Below are positions 1 to 9,489 of a DNA stretch of 64,000 nt, in pieces (positions within the stretch are counted from its first letter, which is position 1; each line of letters starts with the position of its first letter). Location of the stretch: the NCBI RefSeq assembly GCF_900103265.1, contig NZ_FMWX01000003.1:62001-126000 (forward strand). Direction: 5' to 3'. The notes under the pieces are model-generated. The model was not told where the DNA came from. It saw only the letters and a list, made by a program, of their open reading frames with translations, and made no database searches. Both the position numbers and the translations under genes were made by a program. The DNA comes from Sphingomonas sp. NFR15. GTDB lineage: Bacteria; Pseudomonadota; Alphaproteobacteria; Sphingomonadales; Sphingomonadaceae.

Positions 1-1
1 C

Positions 2-541
2 CTCGGCAACTCGCCCACGCTCAACAACGTGGGCAGCGTCCACACCTATGGCGGCGAGTTCTCGATCAACTACCGGATCGTCCAGCCGCTCTCGATCTTC
101 GCGAGCTATTCGTACAACCATTCGCAATATCAGGACAACGTCAAGACCGCGGTTACGCCCGACTACCCGGATGGCCTCATCCATACTGCGGGCAAGACCG
201 TGGTCGACAGCCCCGAGCATATGCTGAAGGGCGAGATCGTGTACGATCAGTACGGCATCACCGCGCGCGTGGGCGCCGACTATATGAGCAAGCGCTACTT
301 CACCTACCTCAACGATCAGTCGGTGCCCGGTCGTGTCACGCTGGATGCCAGTCTCGGCTACCGCTTCGACGGCGACGGCCCGCTGCACGGCTTCGCGATC
401 GTCGGCAACGTCACCAACCTGACCGACAAGAAGTATATCGGTACGATCGGCTCGAACGGCTTCATCAACAGCGGCGACAACCAGACGCTGCTGGCCGCCG
501 CGCCGCGCCAGTTCTTCGTGACCGTGAAGAAGGGCTTCTAA
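2..541 (+). CDS. TonB-dependent receptor, C-terminal part (cut by window edge)
   Basis: This is the last 179 residues of an outer-membrane TonB-dependent receptor; its start lies left of the window. The visible part has the alternating aromatic beta-strands of the barrel, a late segment with VGNVTNLTDKKY typical of the last strands, and it ends in VTVKKGF, the terminal aromatic residue that acts as the outer-membrane insertion signal. The substrate cannot be told from this fragment. It is on the same strand as the next receptor but is separated from it by over 500 bases with a hairpin just after its stop, so it is probably a separate transcription unit. Confidence 0.85.
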   Translation, partial: LGNSPTLNNVGSVHTYGGEFSINYRIVQPLSIFASYSYNHSQYQDNVKTAVTPDYPDGLIHTAGKTVVDSPEHMLKGEIVYDQYGITARVGADYMSKRYFTYLNDQSVPGRVTLDASLGYRFDGDGPLHGFAIVGNVTNLTDKKYIGTIGSNGFINSGDNQTLLAAAPRQFFVTVKKGF

Positions 542-547
542 CGCGCG

Positions 548-578
548 GGCGATCGGCGGCGCGCCGCCGTCGATCGCC
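548..578 (+). terminator. GC-rich hairpin after the receptor stop codon
   Basis: The 7-base arms GGCGGCG and CGCCGCC are extended by GGCGATC and GATCGCC, with a 3-base bulge on the right side. The hairpin begins 6 bases after the TAA at 539-541. No T tract follows, so it may be a weak terminator or an mRNA 3' end stabiliser. Confidence 0.45.
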
Positions 579-950
579 TGCTCGGGCGGTGGCTTTCGAG
601 CCCGGCGAGGGGCTCTGGCGCGGTCCCACCGCCTCCGCCACAGACAGACCGAGAGTGCCGGGCGAGGCCCGACCCGCAGCGGACGCGCGGACGGCTTCGT
701 CCGCCTGCCACAATCGCACATGACCTCGCCGAGCCTCTTTTGCGGGTCGCGTCCCGCGTCAGGCACGCGGCGGCGCGACGCGCCCGGCGTCGCGCACGCA
801 CCGACCGGATCGCGACGACCGCGATCGACAGGTGACCCCCTCCTCCACATCTGCGGTGTGACGCATTCGAGCGTCCGGCCGAGCCTGTCGGTGGCCAATG
901 CCCGCGACACGGCCACGCAAGTATAATGCGAAGCGCATGTTCTGCTTAAA
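579..950. other. Intergenic stretch without a recognisable gene
   Basis: About 370 GC-rich bases between the hairpin and the regulatory region of the next receptor. Short open frames exist on both strands (for example 720-926) but none has a convincing ribosome binding site or a recognisable protein, so I see no gene here. Confidence 0.5.
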
Positions 951-982
951 ATATGAGCAACGTTCTGCCGCGCTGCTCATAT
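951..982. promoter_or_regulatory. Inverted repeat upstream of the HutC-linked receptor
   Basis: The 9-base arms ATATGAGCA (951-959) and TGCTCATAT (974-982) are perfect inverted repeats separated by 14 bases. They lie 18 bases upstream of the HutC-type operator at 1001. No T run follows, and the AT-rich arms look more like a protein binding site than a terminator. The cognate regulator is unknown. Confidence 0.4.
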
Positions 983-1000
983 CATAGGCAATAATATTTC

Positions 1001-1014
1001 TTGTCTATACATTA
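1001..1014. promoter_or_regulatory. HutC-type operator upstream of TonB receptor
   Basis: TTGTCTATACATTA is an exact 14-base match to the sequence between hutF and hutI at 8213-8226. The core TGTCTATACA (reverse TGTATAGACA) resembles the binding site of HutC, the GntR-family histidine utilisation repressor. It lies 86 bases upstream of the receptor start, overlaps an AT-rich promoter-like stretch, and TATACA could itself serve as a -10 element. HutC is encoded in this window at 6090-6800. Confidence 0.75.
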
Positions 1015-1099
1015 TTTTTCTCGCATCATTGGAGTCGAGAAGCGCCCCGAGAGGCGAAACCCGCAGGAGAGCGGTAGCAACGAAAATAAGGGGACTCCT

Positions 1100-3400
1100 A
1101 TGCGTATGATCTCGGCAAAATTGCGCGTGCTGGGTTGCACGGCGACACTGGCTCTTTCGATCGGCTTTGCCGCCAGCGCCCGCGCGCAAACCAACGACAC
1201 GCCGGCGGCCGCTTCCGCCGTCAACGAATCGGGAGAGCCCGATGGCGATATCGTCGTCACCGCGACCCGGCGCGACACCTCGCTGCAACGGACGCCGATG
1301 GCGATCACGGCGTTGACCGGCCAGACATTGACCAACGCCGGCGTCACCAACATCGCGGATTACGCCAAGTTCGTGCCGAGCCTGCGCATTCAGGACAATG
1401 GACCCGGCCAGCGCCGCGTCAGCCTGCGCGGCGTGCAGACCTCCGGCGAGGCCACGGTGGGCGTCTATTATGACGACACGCCGGTGACCGGTTCGGTGGG
1501 CGTATCGAGCGACGCGGCCGGACGTACCGCCGATTTCACGTTGTTCGACGTCAATCGGATCGAGGTGCTGCGCGGCCCACAGGGCACTTTGTACGGCGCA
1601 AGCTCGATGGGCGGCGCGATCCGGGTCATCCTCAACAAGCCGACGCAGGACTATGAGGGCAAGATCGAGTCGCAGATCGCCGGAACCAAGGGCGGCGGCT
1701 TCGGCTATTTCGTCCAGGGCATGGTCAACGTGCCCCTCGTCACGGATTTGGTGGCGGTGCGCGCGGTGCTGTATCGGCGCGACGCCGACGGCTATATCGA
1801 CAACAGCTTCCTCAAGCGCAAGAACGTCAACGATTATACCGCGACGGGCGGCCGGCTGATGGTGCGCGTGACGCCCTCGTCGAACCTGACGATCGACGGG
1901 TCGGCGATGATCGAGAATACCGATGCGTATTCGGCGAGCTGGAACCCCGCCGTCGGCGACTATAAAGCCGCCACGCAGGTGATGCTGCCCTACACCGACC
2001 GATCGCAGATCTACAATCTCACCGGCAAACTCGATCTTGGTGCCGCGTCGATCACGTCGATCACGTCCTATCAGCATCGCCGCTCCGCATATGCGGCGGA
2101 CGACAGCTATTATATCGGCAGCTACCGCACCGCCGCGCGGTGCGCGGCCTATGTCAATGCGGGCGGCGCCTGCTCGGCCGATCAGCTTACCAGCTATTAC
2201 GGCTATATCGACAGCCTGAGCCCGGCGGCGATCTACTATCCGGGAACGACCAAGGACTTCACGCAGGAGGTGCGGATCAGCTCGAACGGAACGCATCTTT
2301 TCGACTGGACGATCGGCGGCTTCTACCAGAACCGCAAGAATGACGTGACATCGGAGGACGTGCGCGCCGACAAGGCGACCGGCGACATCATCACGCCCAA
2401 TCAAATCTTCTATCGCCGCGAGATCTTCGACAAGCTCGAACAATATGCCGCGTTCGGCGAGGGCACGTTCCATCCCACGCCGACGATCGGCCTGACCGCG
2501 GGTATCCGATACTTCAGCTACAACAAGACGGTGCAAGGCTTCACCGACGTGGCCTGGACGCTGATCGGCGCGCCGGCGCGGCCGCTGTCGTCGGTCGATT
2601 CTTCGGAAAGCGGCACGTTGCTCAAGTTCAACGCGTCCTGGCAGGCGAACGCCGACATGATGTTTTACGCCACCGCGTCGCAGGGCTTCCGCCCGGGGGG
2701 TGCCAACCAGGTGATCGGCCTGTCGGCGGACCTGACCCCGTACAAATCGGACAGCCTGTGGAATTACGAGATCGGCGCCAAGCTCGGCCTGCTCGACCGC
2801 AAGCTGACGCTGAACCTCGCCGCGTATCAGATCGACTGGACCAACATCCAGGTCAGCGGCCGCACGACCAACGGCGCGTTCAGCTTCCTGTCCAATGCCG
2901 GTGCCGCCCGTATCCGGGGTGTCGAAGCCGAAGCGTTCCTCCGCCCGATGCGCGGACTGCAACTCACCGTGTCGGGCAATTACATCGACCCGCGCTTGAC
3001 GCAGGACCAAGTGAACGACTCGGTCGTCGCCGCCGGCCGGGTGGGTGACCGCATTCCTTATATACCGAATTGGGCCGGCTCGGCCGGCGCGGAATATACC
3101 AGGCCGCTCAGCAGCGGGCTCGACTTCTTCGCCCGCGCGGACGTGAATTATGTCGGATCGTCGTTCTCGGAATTCCGCCCCACCAACGTCTATCGCGTGA
3201 AGATGGCGGCATATTCGCTGACGAACCTGCGTGTCGGTGTCGATCTCAAGCAGAGTGATGCGGGCGTCTATCTGTTCGTCAACAACCTGTTCGATGCGGT
3301 CGCGATCAACCGCGCGTCGCAATCGTCAACCGCGAACTCCTATTCCGCCACCTCCGCCGCGCCGCGTACGATCGGCATCAACGTGCGCAAGAGCTTCTGA
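1100..3400 (+). CDS. TonB-dependent receptor of the histidine regulon
   Basis: Outer-membrane active transporter of 766 residues. The start at 1100 is chosen because it follows AAGGGGAC and opens a clean signal peptide (residues 1-30, cleavage after ARA-Q). A frame open from 1001 would begin inside the operator and add 33 residues without signal features. A TonB-box-like segment GDIVVTATRR lies at about residues 49-58, followed by a plug domain with SLRGVQ and IEVLRGPQGTLYG, then the beta-barrel, ending in VRKSF. The carboxypeptidase gene begins 28 bases downstream, suggesting one transcript. The HutC-type operator upstream suggests the ligand is histidine, urocanate or a histidine-containing peptide; that ligand assignment is inference. 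Confidence 0.93.
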   Translation: MRMISAKLRVLGCTATLALSIGFAASARAQTNDTPAAASAVNESGEPDGDIVVTATRRDTSLQRTPMAITALTGQTLTNAGVTNIADYAKFVPSLRIQDNGPGQRRVSLRGVQTSGEATVGVYYDDTPVTGSVGVSSDAAGRTADFTLFDVNRIEVLRGPQGTLYGASSMGGAIRVILNKPTQDYEGKIESQIAGTKGGGFGYFVQGMVNVPLVTDLVAVRAVLYRRDADGYIDNSFLKRKNVNDYTATGGRLMVRVTPSSNLTIDGSAMIENTDAYSASWNPAVGDYKAATQVMLPYTDRSQIYNLTGKLDLGAASITSITSYQHRRSAYAADDSYYIGSYRTAARCAAYVNAGGACSADQLTSYYGYIDSLSPAAIYYPGTTKDFTQEVRISSNGTHLFDWTIGGFYQNRKNDVTSEDVRADKATGDIITPNQIFYRREIFDKLEQYAAFGEGTFHPTPTIGLTAGIRYFSYNKTVQGFTDVAWTLIGAPARPLSSVDSSESGTLLKFNASWQANADMMFYATASQGFRPGGANQVIGLSADLTPYKSDSLWNYEIGAKLGLLDRKLTLNLAAYQIDWTNIQVSGRTTNGAFSFLSNAGAARIRGVEAEAFLRPMRGLQLTVSGNYIDPRLTQDQVNDSVVAAGRVGDRIPYIPNWAGSAGAEYTRPLSSGLDFFARADVNYVGSSFSEFRPTNVYRVKMAAYSLTNLRVGVDLKQSDAGVYLFVNNLFDAVAINRASQSSTANSYSATSAAPRTIGINVRKSF

Positions 3401-3428
3401 ACGCCCTTCCAGACAAAGGTACATCCCC

Positions 3429-6053
3429 ATGACCAGATCGCTGTCGCGCGCGATACGCGTGTTGTTCCTGACCTCGGCGCTCGGACTGTGCGCGCCCGCC
3501 TTGGCGCAAACCGTGCCGAGCCCGAAAGCGGTGCTGGGGCATGACCCCGGCGACGATTATTACCTCGCCAATTACGAGGACTCGATCCGGTATTTCCGCG
3601 CGCTCGCGGCGGCGTCGGACCGGATCAAAATGTTCGACGCCGGCAAGACGACGCAGGGGCGCACGATGACCTATGCGGTGATCTCCTCGGCCGCCAATCT
3701 CGCGGATTTCGAGAAGTACAAGGCGATCTCGAAACGGCTCGGCGATCCGCGCGGACTCACCGACGCGCAGGCGCGCGAGCTCGCCAAGAGCGGCAAGATC
3801 ATCGTTCACATCGATGGCGGCATGCACTCGAGCGAAGTCTCCGACCATCAATTGCCGCTCGCGCTCGCCTACAAACTGCTGTCGGCGAAAAACGACGCCG
3901 AGATCGATGCGATCTTGGACAAGGTCATCCTGGTGCTGTGGCCGACGCTCAACCCGGACGGGCAGGACATGGTGGTCGACTGGTACCGGAAACAGCGCGG
4001 TACCAAATGGGAAACGAGCCGAACGCCCTGGCTGTACCAGGAATATGTCGGCCACGATAACAACCGCGACGGCTACATGCTCAACATGAAGGAAAGCCAG
4101 GTCGTCGTCGCGGCCGAGCAGACCTATTCGCCGGTGATCTGGTATTCGCAGCACCAGACCGCACCGTTCCCGGCGCGAATCTGGGTGCCGCCCTTCGCCG
4201 ACCCGGTATCGTCGAACATCAGCCCGTACATGCGAATCTGGACTAACGCGCTCGGCACCAACATCATGACACGCATGCAGGCCGAGCAGAAGCCCGGCGC
4301 GATCGCGCAGGCGCGTTTCGACAATTGGTACGCGGGCTTCCTCGATTACATTCATGTGTTCCGCAACACGATCTCCTTCTTCACCGAGACGGCGCATGAC
4401 AGCGCCACGCCGATGACCACCAAGGTCTCGGACTTTCCGGCGAACATGCGCGATCTCAAGGCGCAGATCATGTATCCGGACCCGTGGCGCGGCGGCGAAT
4501 GGCACCTCAAGAACTCGGTCGATTATATGGTGACCGCGTCGATGGCGGTGCTCGACACCGCGCAGAAATATGGCGAGACACTGCTGTACAATCGCTATCA
4601 GGCCGGGCGTGACATGGTCGCGGCGTCGGCCAAGGACGGCCCGGCCGCCTATGTCATCCCGGCCGGCCAGACCGACATGCCCGAAGCGGCGTCGCTCGCG
4701 CAGTTGATGCTGAGCCACGGGCTCGATGTGCTCCAGATCGACAAGCCGGCGCTGATCGACGGCCATACGTATGACGCGGGCAGTTGGATCGTGCCGACGG
4801 ATCAGCCCTTCGCCGGGCTGGCGCGCGAATTGTTCGAGAAGCAGACCTATCCCGACGCAATCCTCGACGGCACCGGCAAACCCGTGGATCTGCCCTATGA
4901 CGTGACGGGGTGGACGCTGCCGATGCAGATGGGCGTGCGGGTCGATCGCGTCGTCCAGCCGCTCGCACCCGAACTGCGCGCCGGCATGCGCAAGATCAGC
5001 ACGGCCACCCCGCCGGCCGGCGCGATATCGGGGACGGGGACGACGTTCCTGGTGAGCCGCCGCGTCAATAACAGTTACCGCGTACTCAACAGCGCGCTCG
5101 CGGCGGGCGGCAAGGCGGTGTGGACAAGCGCAGCGCTGAAACCCGGCGCGGCCCCCGAGGATGCGATCGCGATCACCGGCATGGCCGCGCCGGCGATGTC
5201 CAAGATCGCGGCGGATTTCAGCGCGGCGGTGACGGCTTCGCCGGACAAGGTGAGCGGCCCGGCCGTTCGCAAGGGGCGTGTGGCACTGTATCGCCCGTGG
5301 GGATCGAACATCGACGAAGGCTGGACGCGCTGGCTGCTCGAACACTATGATTTCCAGCCGAAGAGCGTTCACAACGCCGACGTGAAGGCCGGGCTGGCGG
5401 GCAAGTACGACACGATCATCATCCCGGACATGAGCGCGCCCAGCAAGGGGCGCCCCGGCGATACGGCGCCGGCTCCGGACGTGATCTCCGCGTACAAGGG
5501 GCCGCTCGGCACTCTGATGGACGGCTTTGCCCCCAGCCAGATGCCGGCGCCTTATGCCGGCGGGATCGGCAAGGACGGCGCCGCGAAACTGATGGCGTTC
5601 GTCCGCGAAGGGGGTACGCTGGTGGCGCTCAACAATGCCTCGGACGCGATCATCGATCTGTTCGATCTGCCGGTCACCAATATCCTGAAGGACGTGAAGA
5701 GCGAGCAGTTCTTCTGCTCCGGCGCGTTGCTGGCGGTCGAGCTCAAGCAGGGGGCGTCGGCGACGGCGGGCATGCCGGCGAACCCGATCGTCATGTTCGA
5801 GCGCGGGCCGGCGTTCGCGCCCAAGGCCGGGTTCCAGGGCGAGATCCTCGCGTCCTATCCCGCAACGGGCAATCCGCTGCGCAGCGGCGTGCTGCTCCAC
5901 CCCGAAATGATCCAGGGCAAGGCGGCGGCAGTGTCCGTCTCGTACGGCAAGGGCAAAATCTACCTCTTTGGCTTCAAGCCGCAATGGCGTGCGCAGTCGC
6001 ACGGCACTTACAAGCTCCTGTTCAACACGCTTTATCCCAGCACCGCCCAGTGA
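3429..6053 (+). CDS. Secreted M14-family zinc carboxypeptidase
   Basis: Exported peptidase of 874 residues. Starting at 3429 gives a signal peptide (residues 1-27, cleaved after ALA-Q); the longer open frame from 3231 overlaps the receptor gene and is rejected. The M14 zinc motif appears as HSSE at residues 133-136, followed by NPDGQD and HDNNRDGY. A later His in SQHQTAP is the likely third zinc ligand, and FFTETAH carries a candidate catalytic Glu. The C-terminal third, after about residue 610, has a Rossmann-like glutamine-amidotransferase-like look rather than peptidase sequence. Its position behind a TonB receptor with a HutC operator suggests it trims peptides to feed histidine uptake. 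Peptide specificity cannot be read from sequence. Confidence 0.9.
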   Translation: MTRSLSRAIRVLFLTSALGLCAPALAQTVPSPKAVLGHDPGDDYYLANYEDSIRYFRALAAASDRIKMFDAGKTTQGRTMTYAVISSAANLADFEKYKAISKRLGDPRGLTDAQARELAKSGKIIVHIDGGMHSSEVSDHQLPLALAYKLLSAKNDAEIDAILDKVILVLWPTLNPDGQDMVVDWYRKQRGTKWETSRTPWLYQEYVGHDNNRDGYMLNMKESQVVVAAEQTYSPVIWYSQHQTAPFPARIWVPPFADPVSSNISPYMRIWTNALGTNIMTRMQAEQKPGAIAQARFDNWYAGFLDYIHVFRNTISFFTETAHDSATPMTTKVSDFPANMRDLKAQIMYPDPWRGGEWHLKNSVDYMVTASMAVLDTAQKYGETLLYNRYQAGRDMVAASAKDGPAAYVIPAGQTDMPEAASLAQLMLSHGLDVLQIDKPALIDGHTYDAGSWIVPTDQPFAGLARELFEKQTYPDAILDGTGKPVDLPYDVTGWTLPMQMGVRVDRVVQPLAPELRAGMRKISTATPPAGAISGTGTTFLVSRRVNNSYRVLNSALAAGGKAVWTSAALKPGAAPEDAIAITGMAAPAMSKIAADFSAAVTASPDKVSGPAVRKGRVALYRPWGSNIDEGWTRWLLEHYDFQPKSVHNADVKAGLAGKYDTIIIPDMSAPSKGRPGDTAPAPDVISAYKGPLGTLMDGFAPSQMPAPYAGGIGKDGAAKLMAFVREGGTLVALNNASDAIIDLFDLPVTNILKDVKSEQFFCSGALLAVELKQGASATAGMPANPIVMFERGPAFAPKAGFQGEILASYPATGNPLRSGVLLHPEMIQGKAAAVSVSYGKGKIYLFGFKPQWRAQSHGTYKLLFNTLYPSTAQ

Positions 6054-6059
6054 CGTGCG

Positions 6060-6089
6060 GCGCTCCGGTCCCGCTCGGGACCGGAGCGC
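6060..6089. terminator. Bidirectional hairpin terminator between M14 peptidase and hutC
   Basis: A perfect 13-base-pair stem (6060-6072 with 6077-6089) closes a 4-base GCTC loop. It fills almost the whole gap between the convergent stops of the carboxypeptidase (6053) and hutC (6090), so it can terminate both transcripts. There is no strong T tract on either side. Confidence 0.75.
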
Positions 6090-6800
6090 TCACCGCGTCG
6101 CGCCGAAACGGGCGACGAGATCGTAGCTGTTTCCGACGAACAATTGCCGCACATAGGTGATGCGGTCGCTGCTGCGCCACGTCCGGCGTTCGACGCACAG
6201 GCAAGCCGAGCGCTGCGGAATGCGTAACAGCCGGGCTTCCTCCGCCGTCGCTTCGAGCGCGGAGATACGCGTTTCCGCCTCCGTCCAGGGAACGTGCTTC
6301 AACAGCCAACTGCCCGGCGAGATCGCCTCGATATCCGTCGCGTCGCTGATGTCCGGCACCGCCTGCACGCTGATGAGCCGATATTCCAGCGCCAGCGGAA
6401 TGCCGTCGGCAAGGTGCAGCCCTTCGAGCTCGAACAGATCGCCGCCACCGGCAAGCTGCATCTCGTCGTCGAGGCTGGGGACGGGTGGCCGCAGCCTGTG
6501 GCCGATGGGTTCATAGGCATAGGCTTGCCCACGTTCGCGGATCTGCGATGGCAGATCGGGAACATCGAGCACCATCGAATGCATGCGCGGCCGCGCGACG
6601 AAGGTGCCCGCGCGCTTGCGCCGGTCGATCAGTCCAGCCGACAGCAACGCGGACAGCGCCTTGTTCACCGTCATGCGCGCGCAGCCATAATGCTGCATCA
6701 ACTCCTGCTCGATCGGCAGGCGGTCGCCGGGGGCGAGCTCGCCCGACAGGATGCGGGCCTCGAAGTCGGACCGGATCCGTTCGTGCAAGGGCTGTCTCAT
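6090..6800 (-). CDS. hutC: Histidine utilisation repressor HutC (GntR family)
   Basis: Repressor of 236 residues. The N-terminal winged helix-turn-helix (about residues 1-70) has the GntR pattern with ARILSGELAPGDRLP and ARMTVNKAL, and a UTRA ligand-binding domain fills the rest. In this family urocanate is the inducer. Its start overlaps the hutF stop by 4 bases (TCAT at 6797-6800 on the plus strand), so the two are translationally coupled and HutC likely controls its own operon from the operator at 8213-8226. The same operator sequence at 1001-1014 suggests it also controls the TonB receptor and M14 peptidase. Confidence 0.93.
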   Translation of the reverse strand: MRQPLHERIRSDFEARILSGELAPGDRLPIEQELMQHYGCARMTVNKALSALLSAGLIDRRKRAGTFVARPRMHSMVLDVPDLPSQIRERGQAYAYEPIGHRLRPPVPSLDDEMQLAGGGDLFELEGLHLADGIPLALEYRLISVQAVPDISDATDIEAISPGSWLLKHVPWTEAETRISALEATAEEARLLRIPQRSACLCVERRTWRSSDRITYVRQLFVGNSYDLVARFGATR

Positions 6801-8182
6801 GCCGAAAGCGTCTCCAGCACACGGCGATAGCGCGCGATGATCGCCGCGCGCGCGCGATGCCTGCCACCGCTAACCAGCTTTGTGCCATGTCGCCAGATGC
6901 AATCGATCCCGCCCCGTCCGGCGGCGAAAACCAGCCCGTCGATCAGTCCATCGGCGGTACGCGCGGCCAGTGACGGGTGGGCGAGATCGAGGCTGACGAG
7001 ATCGGCGGACACGCCGACCGCGAGCCCGGAGGTGACGCCCAACGCCGATGCGCCTCCGGCCAGGGCGGCGGTGTAGATATCGCGGCCGGTCGATCGCCCG
7101 GTGTCGTTCGCGAGCATGTTGCGGCCGCGATGCGCCAGTCGCTGCCCATATTCGAGCAGGCGCATTTCCTCGGTCGCGTCGATCAGCACGTTCGAATCGC
7201 TGCCGATACCATAGCGCCCGCCGGCGGCGAGGAACGGGGCAGCGGGGAAGATGCCGTCGCCAAGATTGGCTTCGGTGATCGGACACAATCCGGCGACCGC
7301 GCCCGATCGCGCCATCGCTTCCGCTTCGGCGTCGGTCATGTGCGTGGCGTGGACGAGGCACCATCGGGGGTCGACCTCGGCGTGGGCGAGGAGCCATTCG
7401 ACCGGCCGCTGCCCGCTCCAGGCGAGGCACGCCTCGACCTCGCCGGTTTGCTCGGCGATGTGGATGTGAATCGGGCTGCGCTCCGCCATGGCGATCAGCG
7501 ACGCGAGCTGTTCGGGCGACACGGCGCGCAGGCTGTGCGGGGCGACGCCGACGACGGCGTCGGGCAACGCCCCCGCCGCGACCTCGGCGGCGGTTGCGAA
7601 CAGGCGAGCATAGCCATCGAGATCGTGGACGAAGCGTGCCTGATTGACGCGAGGCGGCTGCGCGCCGAAGCCGGCATGGGCATAGAACACCGGCAGCAAG
7701 GTGAGGCCGATCCCGCTTTCCGCGGCGGCGGCGATGATGGCGCCGCTCATCTCGGCGGGGTTGGCGAAGCGCTGCCCGTCGCGATCGTGATGCAGATACT
7801 GGAACTCGCCGACGCGCGTGAAGCCGCTCTCGAGCATCTCGACATAGGCGAGCGCGGCGATCGCCTGCACGTCGTCCGGCGTCATGCGGGCGACGAAGCG
7901 ATACATGACGTCGCGCCACGTCCAGAAACTGTCCTGCGCTGGCCCGCGCGTCTCGGCGCGGCCGGCCATGCCGCGCTGGAAGGCGTGGCTGTGGAGGTTG
8001 GGAAGGCCGGGCAGGGCGCATCCGTGCCGTTCGTCGTCCGGCGCGGGAGCGCTGCCGGGTGCGAGCGCGGCGATCCGCCCGTCGGCGACGGTGATCCGCA
8101 CGTCGCGCGCCCAGCCTTCGGGCAACAACGCGTGCTGGAAAAAGAGCGAAGCGCGTCCAGCGGACGGGCGGCGTGTTGGCAT
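6797..8182 (-). CDS. hutF: Formimidoylglutamate deiminase HutF
   Basis: Amidohydrolase-superfamily enzyme of 461 residues that converts N-formimidoyl-L-glutamate to N-formyl-L-glutamate and ammonia, the branch that then needs HutG. The metal-binding motif NLHSHAFQR lies near residues 62-70, and GSDSNVLID with its conserved Asp is present near the C-terminal third. The start at 8182 (MPTRRPS) is preferred over 8242 because the longer version would run through the operator at 8213-8226 and lacks family similarity there. It is first in the minus-strand hutF-hutC operon and divergent from hutI. Confidence 0.93.
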   Translation of the reverse strand: MPTRRPSAGRASLFFQHALLPEGWARDVRITVADGRIAALAPGSAPAPDDERHGCALPGLPNLHSHAFQRGMAGRAETRGPAQDSFWTWRDVMYRFVARMTPDDVQAIAALAYVEMLESGFTRVGEFQYLHHDRDGQRFANPAEMSGAIIAAAAESGIGLTLLPVFYAHAGFGAQPPRVNQARFVHDLDGYARLFATAAEVAAGALPDAVVGVAPHSLRAVSPEQLASLIAMAERSPIHIHIAEQTGEVEACLAWSGQRPVEWLLAHAEVDPRWCLVHATHMTDAEAEAMARSGAVAGLCPITEANLGDGIFPAAPFLAAGGRYGIGSDSNVLIDATEEMRLLEYGQRLAHRGRNMLANDTGRSTGRDIYTAALAGGASALGVTSGLAVGVSADLVSLDLAHPSLAARTADGLIDGLVFAAGRGGIDCIWRHGTKLVSGGRHRARAAIIARYRRVLETLSA

Positions 8183-8212
8183 GGGAGCATCCCTGTCCTG
8201 TCGGTGTGATTT

Positions 8213-8226
8213 TTGTCTATACATTA
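8213..8226. promoter_or_regulatory. HutC-type operator between hutF and hutI
   Basis: TTGTCTATACATTA sits in the divergent hutF/hutI promoter region, 31 bases from the hutF start and 64 bases from the hutI start. It matches the copy at 1001-1014 over all 14 bases. On the minus strand TATAGA inside it could be the hutF -10 element, with TTGCAC as a possible -35, so bound repressor would block the polymerase. A small GGGTG-CAAT-CACCC hairpin lies just beside it at 8235-8248. Confidence 0.8.
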
Positions 8227-8289
8227 AGCGAGAAGGGTGCAATCACCCTCGCCGCGAACGCGGATGCGCAACCACGAGGTGACGGTCAG

Positions 8290-9489
8290 GTGCGATGTGA
8301 CACGCTATGGACGCATGCGCGGCTGGTGACGTGCGCCGGGGCCGGGCTGGGGCTGGTCGAGCGCGGGTGCGTCGCCGCGCGGGGCGGCATGATCGTCTTC
8401 GCGGGGCCTGCCGCCGACGCACCGATGATCGAGGCGACGCGGACGATCGACTGCGCGGGGCGCTGGATCACCCCCGGGCTGATCGACTGCCACACGCATC
8501 TCGTCCATGGCGGTGGCCGGTCGCACGAATTCGAATTGCGGCTGGCGGGTGCGTCCTATGAGGCGATCGCGCGCGCCGGAGGGGGCATCGTCTCGACGAT
8601 GCGGGCGACGCGCGCCGCCAGCGAGGACGCGCTGGTCGCGAGCGCGCTGCCACGCCTCGACGCGCTGATCGCCGAGGGCGCGACGACGGTGGAGATCAAA
8701 TCGGGCTACGGCCTCGACGCGGCGAGCGAGCTGCGCATGCTCCGGGCAGCGCGGCGGCTGGGGCAAGAGCGGCCGGTTCGGATCGCCACGACCTTCCTTG
8801 GCGCGCACGCGCTGCCGCCCGAATTCGCCGATGATGCCGATGGCTATATCGCGATGCTGTGCGACGAGCTGCTGCCGCAGGTCGCGGCGGCGGGACTCGC
8901 CGACGCGGTCGACGCCTTTTGCGAGGGCATCGGCTTTTCGCCCGCGCAGACCGAACGCATGTTCCAGGCCGCCGCTGCGCATCGCCTGCCGGTCAAACTC
9001 CACGCCGAGCAATTGTCCAACCTGCACGGCGCCGCGCTCGCCGCGCGCCACGGCGCGCTTTCGGCCGACCATCTCGAATATCTCGACGACGCCGGGGTGG
9101 CGGCGATGGCGCGCGCGGGCACGGTGGCGACGCTGCTGCCGGGCGCCTATTACTTCGTCCGCGAAACCCGGCTGCCGCCGGTCGCCGCGCTACGCGCGGC
9201 GGGCGTGCCGATCGCGCTGGCGACCGACTGCAATCCGGGCACGGCGCCGCTGACATCGCTGCTGCTGACGATGAACATGGGCGCGACGCTCTTCGGGCTG
9301 ACCGTCGACGAATGCCTCGCCGGCGTCACCCGCAACGCCGCGCGCGCGCTCGGCCTCGCCGGCACGATCGGCACGCTGGAGGCCGGCAAGGCCTGCGATC
9401 TGGCGATCTGGGACATCGAGCGCCCCGCCGAACTGGTTTACCGCATGGGGTTCAACCCGCTCCATGCCCGCATCTGGAGTGGCCAATGA
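8290..9489 (+). CDS. hutI: Imidazolonepropionase HutI
   Basis: Third step of histidine degradation: opens imidazolonepropionate to N-formimidoyl-L-glutamate. The protein has 399 residues from a GTG start at 8290, preceded by GAGGTGAC at 8275-8282. The beginning [14 protein letters not shown] matches where the family usually starts; an ATG at 8173 would add 39 residues read through the operator. The metal motif DCHTH is at about residues 66-70, and HAEQL and the Asp in ATDCNPG are further amidohydrolase ligands. It opens the hutIHGUD operon and overlaps hutH by 4 bases. Confidence 0.94.
   Translation: MRCDTLWTHARLVTCAGAGLGLVERGCVAARGGMIVFAGPAADAPMIEATRTIDCAGRWITPGLIDCHTHLVHGGGRSHEFELRLAGASYEAIARAGGGIVSTMRATRAASEDALVASALPRLDALIAEGATTVEIKSGYGLDAASELRMLRAARRLGQERPVRIATTFLGAHALPPEFADDADGYIAMLCDELLPQVAAAGLADAVDAFCEGIGFSPAQTERMFQAAAAHRLPVKLHAEQLSNLHGAALAARHGALSADHLEYLDDAGVAAMARAGTVATLLPGAYYFVRETRLPPVAALRAAGVPIALATDCNPGTAPLTSLLLTMNMGATLFGLTVDECLAGVTRNAARALGLAGTIGTLEAGKACDLAIWDIERPAELVYRMGFNPLHARIWSGQ

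Noticed and set aside
977..3322. A 781-residue open frame antisense to the TonB receptor
   Set aside because: GC-rich codon bias opens long antisense frames; the plus-strand protein is a clear receptor and the antisense product is Arg/Asp/His-rich without any family resemblance.
3378..6002. An 874-residue antisense frame over the M14 carboxypeptidase
   Set aside because: Same cause: it mirrors the real gene, has low-complexity Arg-rich composition and no ribosome binding site or known domain.
8859..9485. N-terminal extension of hutH reaching back into hutI
   Set aside because: The extension is an out-of-frame reading of hutI; the ATG at 9486 overlapping the hutI stop gives the normal HutH N-terminus.
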